Below, piece by piece: positions 8,657 through 18,145 of a DNA stretch of 64,000 nt; position 1 is the first letter of the stretch, and each line of letters starts with the position of its first letter. The stretch lies in contig NZ_CP038033.1 in the NCBI RefSeq assembly GCF_004421105.1, forward strand, positions 3,925,659-3,989,658, written 5' to 3'. This DNA comes from Nitrosococcus wardiae. Lineage in GTDB: Bacteria; Pseudomonadota; Gammaproteobacteria; Nitrosococcales; Nitrosococcaceae. Below the pieces are notes generated by a model, which saw only the letters and a list, made by a program, of their open reading frames with translations, was not told where the DNA came from and made no database searches. A program made the position numbers and the translations under genes.

Positions 8657-9817
8657 TACCAATTCTAAATTTTGTAGTTCCAAGGAGGGTGGTGACAAGG
8701 TATTGTGGTAGGACAAAGGGAGGAGGAACTGGAGACCTAGAACGATGCCTGCTTTGATAGAGTTGCCTGAGAGATTATATGCGCACGATTTTGCTGAATT
8801 GGCTCGAGGGGAGTTGGACGGTCGGGTCCGGGTACGATGGTTGGCCTTGGCGCATCTTCAGGAGGGGCGAAGCCCTCGGGAAGTGGGGATGATGCTCAAG
8901 GTCCATGAGAAGACGGTGCTAAAATGGCTCAGGCGTTTTAGGGCCGGGGGTGTAGAAGGAATGGCCGAGCAGCCGGGTGGTGGAGCAAAACGGCGGTTGA
9001 AAGCCGAGCAGGAGCCCCAATTGAAGGCGCTTCTTGCCCAAGCGCAGGCGAAGCGCTCAGGCGGACGGCTGAGGGGAGAGGAGATCCGGGCCTTACTTGC
9101 TGAACACTTTGGAGTGGAGTACTCGCTTAGCGGGGTGTATGTGGTACTGCATCGGGCCGGGTTGTCCTGGATCAGCGCCCGCTCCAAGCACCCCCAGCGA
9201 AATCCCCAGGCACAAGAGAGGTTTAAAAAAACTTCGCTGAGCAGGTAGCCGCGGTGCTGCCCGAGGGTGTGGAACGGACCCAGGTCGATATTGGGTTTCA
9301 GGATGAGATGCGGGTAGGCCAGCAAGGCACGCTCACCCGCCTTTGGGCGCCCCGTGGCACCCGCCCGCGGGTGGTCCGTCAACAGCAGTCCGCTTACACC
9401 TATGTCTTTGGCGCGATGTGCCCGGCCCGTGATGAAGCCGTGGGGCTCGTGTTGCCGGTGGCAAACACCGAGGCGATGGCCCTCCCCTTGCAGGCGATTT
9501 CGGAGCGGGTAGCTGAAGGTCGTCATGCGGTCGTTGTGGTCGATGGGGCGGGCTGGCATGGTGAGCGGGCGGCCGAGGGGAGGAACAACCTTTCGCTGCT
9601 AAAACTTCCGCCCGCTTCGCCGGAACTCAACCCCGTGGAGTTGCTGTGGCAACCACTTCGCCAGCGTGACCTCGCTAACCGGTGCTTTAAGGATAATGAG
9701 GACCTTGTGCAGGCCTGTTGCGAGGCATGGAATGCGTTCACGGCTCTCCCCGGTACGCTCCAACGATTGGGCACGCGCTCGTGGGCGACTTTGGAGCCCT
9801 AATTATTAGGAATGGTA
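8657..9817. mobile_element. IS630-family element (copy C)
   Basis: The left end reads TACCAATTCTAAATTTTG. The reverse complement of the right end reads TACCATTCCTAATAATT, giving inverted repeats at 8657 and 9817 that begin at a TA, the IS630 target. The left flank is the IS91 transposase and the right flank is an FRG-domain gene, and both genes are cut at the element. The insertion was therefore followed by deletion or recombination. Confidence 0.75.
8745..9802 (+). CDS. IS630-family transposase, needs -1 frameshift
   Basis: The first frame (8745-9248) carries the N-terminal helix-turn-helix (LAHLQEGRSPREVGMMLKVH, KTVLKWLRRFRAGG). The catalytic half lies in the -1 frame and ends at 9802. They join at TTTAAAAAAAC (A7 at 9225-9231), reading FKKNFAEQVAAVLPEG. 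The catalytic residues are visible as VDIGFQDEMRVGQQG, VVVVDGAGWH and LPPASPELNPVELLW, a full DDE set. Both frames are otherwise intact, so this copy may be active. Frameshifting at A7 is common in this family. Confidence 0.82.
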
Positions 9818-10286
9818 TTAGATAATTTGGGTCTACGACATATAGATGCCCAGGTTCGCTCGATACCGAGAAAGAAGCCGCCCTGTGGATCAGCTGAGCA
9901 GGGTTCTCCTCGAAATCCTCGCACAATTGTACGGACCGATTTTCTTGATACGCATTTGCCGCAAACCAGCAAGCAACATGTGGTGATTTGGTGAGGTCGA
10001 TAAAGAACGATCTCCATCCATAGTGCTGGAGAACTGCTTGGGACATTCCCATTGACAGGGAATGGTAGTCCAGCCCGGTAAACGCTCGGATCAGTGCCTT
10101 AGAGTAGTGTGTCCACTTGAACATTAGGGGCGGCATGCATCCATGCCGGTCGAACGAACTCGGAATGTTCAATTGACCATATGCGTTAAGGTAATGCCTA
10201 GTTTGGCCGCGAAAAAGGTGTGTTCCATCGAAACGAGTTACCGCTCGCTGTAGTTCCACCAATGACTTAATCTGGATCTCCTGCAT
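9818..10286 (-). pseudogene. FRG-domain protein, C-terminus lost at IS630
   Basis: The frame starts at 10286 and gives about 156 native residues before it enters the IS630 end at 9817. The FRG signature is clear: HLFRGQTRHYLNAYG near residues 23-37, then AVLQHYGWRSFFIDLTKSP and HVACWFAANAY. This FRGxxR plus QHYGxxxxxxDxTxxxxVAxxFA pattern defines the domain, which is found in many accessory-region proteins of unknown activity. Intact members are usually 250 residues or more. The missing C-terminus and junction with IS630 mark it as a fragment. Confidence 0.78.
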
Positions 10287-10471
10287 CAGACTGCCGTGTG
10301 CCTAATATCTAAGTATTTAACTTTTTTTCATGGTATCCCAAAGTTTGGTCGCAGTTATGACGCAAGTAGCCATTCAACATGGGTAATCAGCACCTCATCC
10401 CCATCCCATCTAAGCTTTGTTCCGCCACCAACCACCGAAAGCACCAGGTTGCCTCTGTCTTGTCCTTCGGC

Positions 10472-11240
10472 TTAATCCTTATAATCTTTAGCTAAACACC
10501 AGCGTCCGGCAGTACTCCTCGCGTGCCTGGATGACGCTCCAGGGGCTCCCGCGTGCTTGCGGGCAACCTTCCTAAACCGCCACAAAGCATGCCAGGACTC
10601 GAACTCCCACATCATGTCCTCAAGGGTATAGGGCTCCGGTAGCCGCTTAACAATACCCAGTACCTTGATACCGCGGGCCTATCCTCGCCCCAGATAAACT
10701 CATGACAGGCCTCTTCTGAGGCTTCCCTATCATTGCCGAATAGACATTGCTCGGGCTCGGGGGGCTTGTCCTTGAATACTGCCTCCAAAGATCCAAATCA
10801 GTCGATGAGTTCTTTGTAAATAGCGGTTCTCTCGACGGCATCCTGGCATAGGCTATCCAAGTCAAAGGCTCCAGAGGTGCTGAAAGCTGCCATAAACTTG
10901 TTGCCCGTTCCCTTCATAGCTATATCCCCGGTGCTAGCACAGTCTGCCATCCAAAGAGCAAGGTCCAGATGAGGGCTCCCTGTGGGGTGCTTATTCTTGG
11001 GTCTGGGGGCACGTATGGCCAATGCCTGGCCTTACCTTTCGCCTCTGGCGGGGAGAATAGGGCCCAATGTTCTGGATTATCCATGTTCCGCTTAGCCCGC
11101 CGTAAGGTGGTCTCGCTAACCCCTCGCTGCTTCCCTAGCTGGCGATGGCTCAAGCCCGGTAGCCGCTTTATTATGCTGGCGGCCAGTTGGGTTAAATCGT
11201 ATTGTTGTAGCCTTATCGTTTTGTTGCCGTGATGGTGCAG
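10472..11240 (-). pseudogene. multiply frameshifted helix-turn-helix protein of plasmid/ICE type
   Basis: Four successive minus-strand frames can be chained into one protein of roughly 250 residues. The first (11240 to about 11010) holds a helix-turn-helix, LAASIIKRLPGLSHRQLGKQ then RGVSETTLRRAKRN. The second continues with HLDLALWMADCASTGDIAMK. The third gives LEAVFKDKPPEPEQCLFGND. The fourth gives GIVKRLPEPYTLEDMMWEFE and ends at a TAA at 10472. Each switch needs a one-base indel. There is no ATG start. The helix-turn-helix suggests a DNA-binding or replication-control role in the parent element. No family name is assigned. Confidence 0.55.
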
Positions 11241-11496
11241 TTTTTAAGGGTAAGAAAATCGCTCTAGAGCACTCAAGGTCTCCAGGGGTTTACATCCCGC
11301 CTCTCCCCGACCCAGCCGATAGTGATTACGGTCCTTTCTTCATGGCAACAAAAATGACCTCTTTCCAACTCACCCCATTGCGCCCTATCGAGCAGCTTCT
11401 GCGGACGACCCGCGATCGAGGAAAAACATTAACAAGCCAAAAAAACATCAATAAATTTCATAATGGATTACCACACCGCTGATTCCTTACCGAGGG

Positions 11497-12231
11497 TCAT
11501 GTGGTTTCCGGCCGTGGCAGATACCGCTCGCAATGGCGCCGGTCGGTATCCCACAAGCCCGCGATGCCCTCCGGTTCCCCTTGGACGCAATGCCCCATGT
11601 GCGGGTGGTCGATCCGTTGAAAATGGGCACAGTCCCCACAGCAAACCGGCTGAGGGCGCGGTATCGGTCGATGGGCAATCCGATTCCAACACCAGGGGCA
11701 GCCCTGCACCTCGCCAGAGAACCACAGCCAGATGGGCCCGCAATTCTGACAGATGGCAGGCTCGGTATAGGAGGGCGGTCGTTTTCCCTCATCCATCATC
11801 CGCCGTTGCACCAGCGCTTGGGAAAAGGTCACCAACGTGTCCTGGGGGAGGCTGCCGTTAAGCCAATCCTCAAGGTCCTCCGGAGTGAAGGCCTTCCGTA
11901 CTTCCCTGGGGGTGAGGGGCAATCCATGGCAAGCCTCGGCCAAGGCCTCCAGCAGTTGGGACTCTGCTTCCTCGGAATCTCTATTCCTAGACGCAGAATT
12001 CGCATAATCCGCAGAAGGGTCCGGTTCAGGGGGTTTTTGCGAATTATGCGAGAAGGGGTCAGGCCTTTCATTTCATCAAATGAAGAGATAAAGGGGTCAA
12101 GGTCAGTGGACCATAGGGGACAGACCATGGTTTCGGTTTATCAATGGTCGTTGGAACGGGTCGGGCTTCGGTATTGCGGTTTTCTGAAAGCAGAACCGGG
12201 TCAGGCTTCGGTGCGGTTTCGGATCAACACG
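11497..12231 (-). pseudogene. zinc-ribbon protein of mobile-element origin, broken N-terminus
   Basis: The C-terminal part (11497-11943) has six or more Cys in CxxC pairs: ICQNCGPIWLWFSG, GCPWCWNR and VCCGDCAHFQ, then GHCVQG and HCERYLP. This looks like a small zinc-binding protein seen beside primases in plasmids and integrative elements. In the same frame upstream there is a Pro/Glu-rich linker (PPEPDPSADYANS) but no ATG before a TGA at about 12078. The apparent N-terminal part lies in a third frame (12231 to 12068, with KPDPVLLSENRN). The gene therefore carries at least one frameshift. Start codon and function are unknown. Confidence 0.5.
12060..12080. repeat. 21-bp direct repeat, left copy, flanking vapBC
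   Basis: The sequence runs CAGGCCTTTCATTTCATCAA plus one more A. It is identical to 13048-13068. On the minus strand it encodes FDEMKGL in one frame of the broken zinc-ribbon gene. Confidence 0.7.
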
Positions 12232-12282
12232 TAAGTTTCATCGCTAATAACATCAACAAATTATGGCAACTACCAACAGAAC

Positions 12283-12711
12283 CTAAGAGGTTTTTGCGTT
12301 GGGTTTCACCCAGGTTTCTACCCGTAAATGCTCGATACGACCGAATTCGCGTATGTTGTTAGTGACCAACTCAAGGTTCAGCGCCAGTGCATGGCCGGCA
12401 ATTTGCATATCCCAGGAGCCGATGGGTTGACCGCGGCGTTTGAGCGCCAAGCGCAGCCGTGCCGTTTGTATCGCCGCTTCAGTAGACCAGGGCAAAGCCG
12501 GCACTCGCTGGGTAAGTTGCTGTAATGCTTGAAGGTTTTTCTCAGTATGACGGCTTTGGAGAGCGCCAAAATAGAGTTCGTGGTAAGTAACGACCGAGAT
12601 GCCGACGCTGCCTGGCGCGAGATGCGCAAACCGATCACGCACCTCGGCAGGCTGTCGATTGATGATGTAAATGCAGATATCTGTGTCCAACAAATAGCGC
12701 AACTCAGTCAA
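12283..12711 (-). CDS. vapC: VapC-type PIN-domain toxin
   Basis: This 142-residue PIN-domain ribonuclease starts with the acidic motif YLLDTDICIYIIN (Asp8/Asp10 region) and continues with SVVTYHELYFGA, which holds the second acidic residue. A third acidic cluster, PIGSWDMQIAGHALALN, follows. These residues bind Mg2+ in VapC toxins, which cut tRNA or rRNA. The N-terminus overlaps the upstream vapB gene by 8 bases, the usual coupling of antitoxin before toxin. Length and motifs are complete, so it is probably functional. It sits inside a decayed gene between two 21-bp repeats. Confidence 0.88.
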   Translation of the reverse strand: MTELRYLLDTDICIYIINRQPAEVRDRFAHLAPGSVGISVVTYHELYFGALQSRHTEKNLQALQQLTQRVPALPWSTEAAIQTARLRLALKRRGQPIGSWDMQIAGHALALNLELVTNNIREFGRIEHLRVETWVKPNAKTS

Positions 12712-12937
12712 AGACAGTCTCCCGCTCTTGTAACGGTGGTTGTTCCCGGCCCTCGCTCATGAAATCGTCCGAGAAACTGCACAAGGCTTCCCACGCGCCG
12801 AGTAAATTCTTTTCGACGGGACGGATAATTAATTCATTGCCATGGCGAACGATTTCGACTTCGCCTTCTGGTAAAGCGAACTCCGCCGGCAAACGAACCG
12901 CCAGGGAATTGCCGTTTTTAAAAACCCGAGTCAGCAT
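12704..12937 (-). CDS. vapB: VapB-type antitoxin
   Basis: This 77-residue AbrB/MazE-fold antitoxin begins MLTRVFKNGNSLAVRLP, with the typical swapped-hairpin DNA-binding pattern. EGEVEIVRHGNELIIRP follows, then a C-terminal tail that would bind VapC. I chose the ATG at 12937 because AGAGG lies a few bases upstream; an earlier in-frame start at 12964 would add nine residues. The gene precedes vapC, and the VapBC complex normally represses its own promoter. Confidence 0.85.
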   Translation of the reverse strand: MLTRVFKNGNSLAVRLPAEFALPEGEVEIVRHGNELIIRPVEKNLLGAWEALCSFSDDFMSEGREQPPLQERETVFD

Positions 12938-13047
12938 GATAGACCTCTGCATTAATGTACACACTTAAAATACACCTTAGCATAATCCGACTATCGACAC
13001 AGGATTATTTTTCAACTTCGGGAAAGGGGGTCACGTCAGGAAGAGGC

Positions 13048-13068
13048 CAGGCCTTTCATTTCATCAAA
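13048..13068. repeat. 21-bp direct repeat, right copy, flanking vapBC
   Basis: This copy is identical to 12060-12080 and in the same orientation. Together they bracket the VapBC module with about 970 bases between them. Confidence 0.7.
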
Positions 13069-13236
13069 AATATACTATGCTGCTTTACATGTCGAGAAAG
13101 CCACGCATTCACTCTCAGGAATAGCGCGAAAATAAAAATAGTCAGACTATCCATCATTTCCTACATTTCCCACATAGGATATTTATAATCAGCAATTTAC
13201 ATCATGCAGTATTAGCGACTAAACCGACATCCCCTC

Positions 13237-13821
13237 CTACATCTGACTAAAATTGAGCCAGTCATAGACCGGCTCTTCGGGCTTCCTTAACCTTATTCCC
13301 TGGATGCCTATACCTTCCTCTCTACGAAGGCTTATTACATCAACCCTCAAGCAATTTTTGAGCATATCCTCGACTTTTGCTCTAAATCGCCGTATGGATA
13401 AAGGCTCCCTTCCATTCTGGCGACACCATTGAAGGTAGTTCGGGTAGAGGTAGCTCCCTTCCATACGGTAGTGAACACCGCCCATGTCTTTAACCTCTTG
13501 CTTTATCCCCACTCGAGTCCATTCGCCTCGGCTCGGAATACAGTTTTCCATCACCCAATCCGCGACCGGGTTACTGTCGCGCATGGCCTCAATATTCGCG
13601 CCTATCACGCTTGAGGGTGGGTGGGCGATGGCGTGCTCCATTTCCTCTATCGGCATATCCAACAACCAGCCAATGAGCCCCGGAATCTCAACGTGGAGTT
13701 GCGCTTCACCTCCGCGCTTTTCCCATTCCTCTTTTTCTTCCTCAGTGAGGGTATGGGCGACCACCCGCTCAAAGGGCACCGTGACCCGCCGACGCTCTAG
13801 CCCGCTATTGCTATGCGCGTT
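13237..13821 (-). pseudogene. C-terminal part of D5-like primase/helicase
   Basis: The frame is open from the IS630 end at about 13821. It begins NAHSNSGLERRRVTVPFERV, which matches the SF3/D5 helicase segment around the conserved S-GL-RR-x-x-x-x-PF motif. It continues with IPGLIGWLLDMPIEEMEHAI and the winged-helix tail typical of these proteins (YPNYLQWCRQNGREPLSIRRF). Phage and plasmid primases of this type are 600-900 residues; about 195 are left. The N-terminal primase and the Walker motifs are missing, so it is non-functional. It faces hsdR across the IS630 copy. Confidence 0.7.
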
Positions 13822-13823
13822 TA

Positions 13824-14899
13824 AGTTGACACGACAAGGGGGAGAGGTTAGCTTTTTATCTATTGAATACCCAGTGAGCTAGGAGGAAGTGAAAATGCCC
13901 GCCCCTTACTCGAATGATTTACGTCAAAAACTGATCACCTGCTATGAGCAGGGAGAACTGAGCCAGGAGGCGGTGGCGAAACGGTTTTTGGTTTCGGTGA
14001 GGACCTTCAAGCGGTGGTGGAAGCGCTACCAGGAACGTGAGCGCATTGCTCCGGAGCCGATGGGGGGCTGGGTGGAGCCGAAGGTCGATGAAGCCGGGGG
14101 GGCTCAAATCCGAGCGTGGCTCAAGGCGCGGCCGGAGTTAACGCTGGTGCAGCTGTGTGAACGCTATGAGCGCCACTTTGGGGTATCGATGAGCCGAAGT
14201 GCTATGGACCGCGCGTTGAAGCGGCTGAACCTCACGCGAAAAAAAAGACGTTCTATGAGCCCACGCGCGAGAGCGAGCCGGTCCAACGACAGCGGGCCGC
14301 CCATCAAGAACGCCTCTGCGCGTATGCCCCCGAAGAGCTGATTTTTCTCGATGAAATGGGGGCGGTGTTAAACCTGACTTTAGAATACGGTTGGGCTCCC
14401 AAAGGTCAGCGGGCCTATGGGGAAAAACCCACTTCTCGGGGGCAACGCATTAGCACCCTCGGGGCGCTTTCCTCCCCGGGGCTGGTCACGGCCATGTGCT
14501 TTGAGGGCACTTTAAACGGGGCCGTCTTTCTCTATTTCTTAGAGCATTTCTTGTGCCCCCAACTCAAACCAGGCCAGTGTGTGATTTTGGATAATGCCGC
14601 CGCCCATCACGTCGAGGGGGTCGCTGAACTCATTGAGCAAACCGGTGCTGAACTCCTTTATTTACCTCCCTACTCCCCTGATCTTAACCCCATTGAAATG
14701 GCCTGGTCCCAGGTGAAACACCGGCTCCGAAAAGCCCAAGCGCGAACCAAAAAAGCCTTATATGAGGCCCTCGCTCAGGCCCTCCACACCCTTACGCCAG
14801 AGCAGGCCAAAGCCTATTTGGGGCATGTGGGCATCCGGGACTAACCTCATACGCAAAGGCGCGATGGGCTTCTTTATTCTCCAGACTAAAGTGTCGACC
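13824..14899. mobile_element. IS630-family element (copy A)
   Basis: The ends are AGTTGACACGACA on the left and, as reverse complement, GGTCGACACTTTA on the right. They are bordered by TA at 13822-13823 and 14900-14901. The element is about 1,076 bp. It separates a primase gene and an hsdR gene that point away from each other, and both lack their 5' ends. Confidence 0.75.
13895..14844 (+). CDS. IS630-family transposase, needs -1 frameshift
   Basis: AGGAGG at 13881-13886 precedes the ATG at 13895. The N-terminal frame has the helix-turn-helix (LSQEAVAKRFLVSVRTFKRW) and ends beyond RLNLTRKK. The catalytic frame is -1 and is reached at a run of eight A's (14239-14246), reading RKKKTFYEPTRESE. 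It contains LIFLDEMGAVL, CVILDNAAAHH and LPPYSPDLNPIEMAWSQVKH, the three DDE catalytic regions, and ends at 14844. The two halves are otherwise complete, so the copy may be active. Confidence 0.82.
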
Positions 14900-14901
14900 T
14901 A

Positions 14902-16764
14902 AACGGGAAATGCTGTAATCGGAAAATCCCGCCGGAATTCTTCGATTTTATTATCATCGACGAGTGCCACCGCTCCATCTACAACCTATGGCGGCAGGTC
15001 ATCGAGTATTTCGACGCCTATCTGATTGGCCTCACTGCCACCCCGGATCACCGCACCTATGGCTTCTTCCATAAGAACGTGGTGAGTGAATATGGCCATG
15101 AACAGGCCGTGGCCGATGGGGTCAATGTGGGCAATGAGATCTATGTGATTGAGACCCAGCGGACCCGGCAGGGAGGCACCCTCAAGGCCCATCAGCAGGT
15201 GGAGAAACGCGAGCGCCTTACCCGCAAGCGGCGCTGGGAGATCCAGGACGAAGACAAGGCTTATTCGGCCCAACAGCTGGACCGGGACATCGTCAACCCG
15301 GACCAAATCCGCACGGTGATTCGCACTTTCAAGGAAAAGCTGCCCGAAATCTTCCCCGGCCGCAAAGAGGTGCCCAAGACCCTCATTTTTGCTAAGACCG
15401 ACAGCCACGCCGATGACATCATCCAGATCGTTCGGGAGGAGTTCGGCGAGGGCAACCCGTTCTGCAAGAAGGTGACCTACAATGCCCGCGAAAACCCCAA
15501 GTCCGTGCTCAATGAATTCCGTAACGACTACTCTCCTCGAATTGCGGTCACGGTGGATATGATCGCCACCGGCACCGATGTCCGGCCTCTGGAATGCTTG
15601 CTGTTCATGCGCGATGTGAAAAGCCGCAACTACTTCGAGCAGATGAAAGGACGCGGCACCCGTACCCTGGACGCCGATGGCCTCAGGAAAGTGACCCCTT
15701 CGGCCCCCAGCGCCAAGACCCACTATGTCATCGTGGATGCCATCGGGGTCACGAAATCACTGAAAACCGCCAGCCAGCCCCTTATTACTCAACCTTCGGT
15801 GCCCCTCAAAGAGTTGGCCATGGGGGTGATGATGGGGGCCCGCGATGAGGATACGGTGTCCTCCCTGGCCGGCCGGCTAGCTCGTCTCGACAAACAGCTC
15901 GATGACAAGGATAAGGCCCGCATCCGGGAAGCTGCCGGTGGCAGGACCCTCACCGACATCGTCAGCGCTCTCGTTCAGGCCATCGACCCGGACCGGATCG
16001 AGGAAAAGGCCCGGGACATGACCGGTGCCGGTGAGCCGGGAGACAGCGAGCGTGAACAGGCCCGGGACCAATTGGTGGGACAAGCCGCCCAGGTCTTCAC
16101 CGGCCCGTTGATTGAGCTCATTGAGGGGATCCGCCGGGACAAGGAGCAGACCATCGACCATGACAATCTGGATACCCTGCTTCGGGCCGAATGGGCCGGC
16201 GACAGCGCCGAGAATGCCAAGACGTTGGTTCAGGAGTTTGGGCAGTACCTCCATGAACACCGTGACGACATTGAGGCCCTGGCGATTTATTTCAGCCAGC
16301 CCGCTCGCCGTGCCGAGGTGACCTACGCCATGATTCAAGCTCTAGCAGAGCGGCTGAAGCAAGATCGCCCCAAGCTTGCCCCGCTACGGATCTGGCAAGC
16401 CTACGCCCACCTGGATGACTACAAGGGCGATAACCCCCTTAGCGAACTCACTGCCCTGGTGGCCCTCATTCGCCGGGTCTGTGAACTGGACCCCACTCTC
16501 TCCACCTACGCCGCCACCGTACGTCGCAATTTCCAGCACTGGATCATGCACCACCATAGCGGCGCGGGGGAGAAATTTAACGAGGCGCAGATGGCCTGGC
16601 TACGGATGATCCGGGACCATGTGATCAGTTCTTTTCATTTCGAACGGGACGATCTAGAGAGGGCGCCCTTTGATGGCCAGGGTGGCATGGGGCGGATGTA
16701 TCAGTTATTTGGGGAGAGAATGGATGAGGTGATTGAGGAGTTGAATCGGGAGTTGGTGGCGTGA
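14902..16764 (+). pseudogene. hsdR: type I restriction subunit HsdR, 5' end deleted
   Basis: The frame is open from the IS630 end. It starts with PPEFFDFIIIDECHRSIYNL (DEAD-type motif II), then YLIGLTATPDHRTYGF (motif III). ATGTDVRPLECLLFMRDVKS and EQMKGRGTR (motifs V and VI) follow, and then the long C-terminal helical region. HsdR is the motor and nuclease of type I systems, usually 800-1,100 residues. Here about 620 remain, and the N-terminal nuclease domain and Walker A motif are gone. Cleavage and translocation should be lost. The stop overlaps the hsdS start (TGATG at 16762-16766 gives TGA and ATG sharing a base), so translation was coupled. Confidence 0.88.
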
Positions 16765-18145
16765 TGGGTAGCAACGACAGTGGCATCCCTGATAACTGGG
16801 TAAATTCAACACTTGGTGATGTTTGTAGCCAACCCCAATATGGCTATACAACAAAGGCTTCGAACAAAGGAAATCTACATCTTCTACGAACAACCGACAT
16901 TACGTCAAGAAAGATAACTTGGGAAACTGTGCCTTTTTGTTCTGACAATCCTGACGATCCAGAGAAATATCTTCTGGAAGACGGAGACATAGTTATCTCT
17001 CGGGCTGGATCAGTCGGTGTTAGCTACCTAATACAAAAGCCCGAGAGATCAGTCTTTGCATCATACCTAATCAGATTTAAGCCATTTATTGATCGAAAGT
17101 TCTTTAAGTATTTTCTTGACGGGCCACTCTATTGGAATGCTATCTCGGAAAATAGACTTGGCATAGCCGTTCCAAACGTAAATGCCAGCAAACTGAAAAG
17201 AATTTCTCTGCCAGTTCCCCCACTCAACGAACAACGCCGCATCGTCGCCAAGCTCGAAGAACTCTTCTCCGAACTGGACAAGGGCATCGAAAGCCTCAAA
17301 ACCGCCCGCGAGCAACTGAAAGTCTATCGCCAGGCCGTGCTCAAGCACGCCTTTGAGGGCAAGCTCACCGCGAAATGGCGTGAAGAGAACAAGGATAAGC
17401 TAGAGTCGCCCGAGCAACTCCTTGCCCGTATCCAGCAGGAGCGGGAAGCCCGCTACCAGCAGCAGCTGGAGGAATGGAAGGCTGCTGTTAAGGCGTGGGA
17501 GGATGGAGGGAAAAAGGGGAAGAAGTTGGGGAAGCCACGTGCCCTAAAGCAATGGGCCAAATTGCCTGATGAGGTTCAGTCCGTTTTACCTAGTATTCCT
17601 ACATGCTGGGTGTGGGAGAAACTTGGATGGATGACATGCGGCGTTGAGTACGGGACGGCTGCAAAATCATCAGAGTCCGGTTCAGTACCGGTGATCCGAA
17701 TGGGGAATATCCAGAATGGAATGATTGACTGGCAAGATCTGGTCTTTACTTCAGATGAAGCTGAGATCGAAAAATATTCACTTAAGTCAGGTGATGTTTT
17801 GTTTAACCGAACCAACAGCCCAGAGCTTGTAGGTAAGACAGCAATCTATCGTGATGAACGCTCTGCTTTATTTGCTGGATATCTTATTCGAGTGAACCAT
17901 ATTGCTTCGATCGTAGACAGCCAGTATCTAAATTTTTTCCTCAATTCTTACGTGGCGAAGCAGTATGGGAATACAGTCAAGACTGATGGCGTGAATCAGT
18001 CGAACATCAATGGAGAAAAGCTTCAAAGCTATCCGTTTCCTTATTGCTCACTGACCGAGCAGGTCGAGGTTGTGCGAGTCCTTGAAGAAAAGCTCTCTAT
18101 GACAGATCGCTTGATGCAGGATATCGACGCAGAATTGGATAAGTA

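Noticed and set aside
8858-9559. Long open frame antisense to IS630 copy C
   Set aside because: The plus strand carries the helix-turn-helix and DDE motifs of the transposase.
11533-12234. Long open frame on the plus strand (about 233 codons)
   Set aside because: It is antisense to the zinc-ribbon remnant, whose Cys motifs and linker show the true coding strand.
14986-15723. Long open frame antisense to hsdR (about 245 codons)
   Set aside because: The opposite strand encodes clear helicase motifs; the antisense frame is a GC-rich shadow.
15877-16338. Antisense frame of 153 codons in hsdR
   Set aside because: It is a shadow of the HsdR C-terminal coding sequence.
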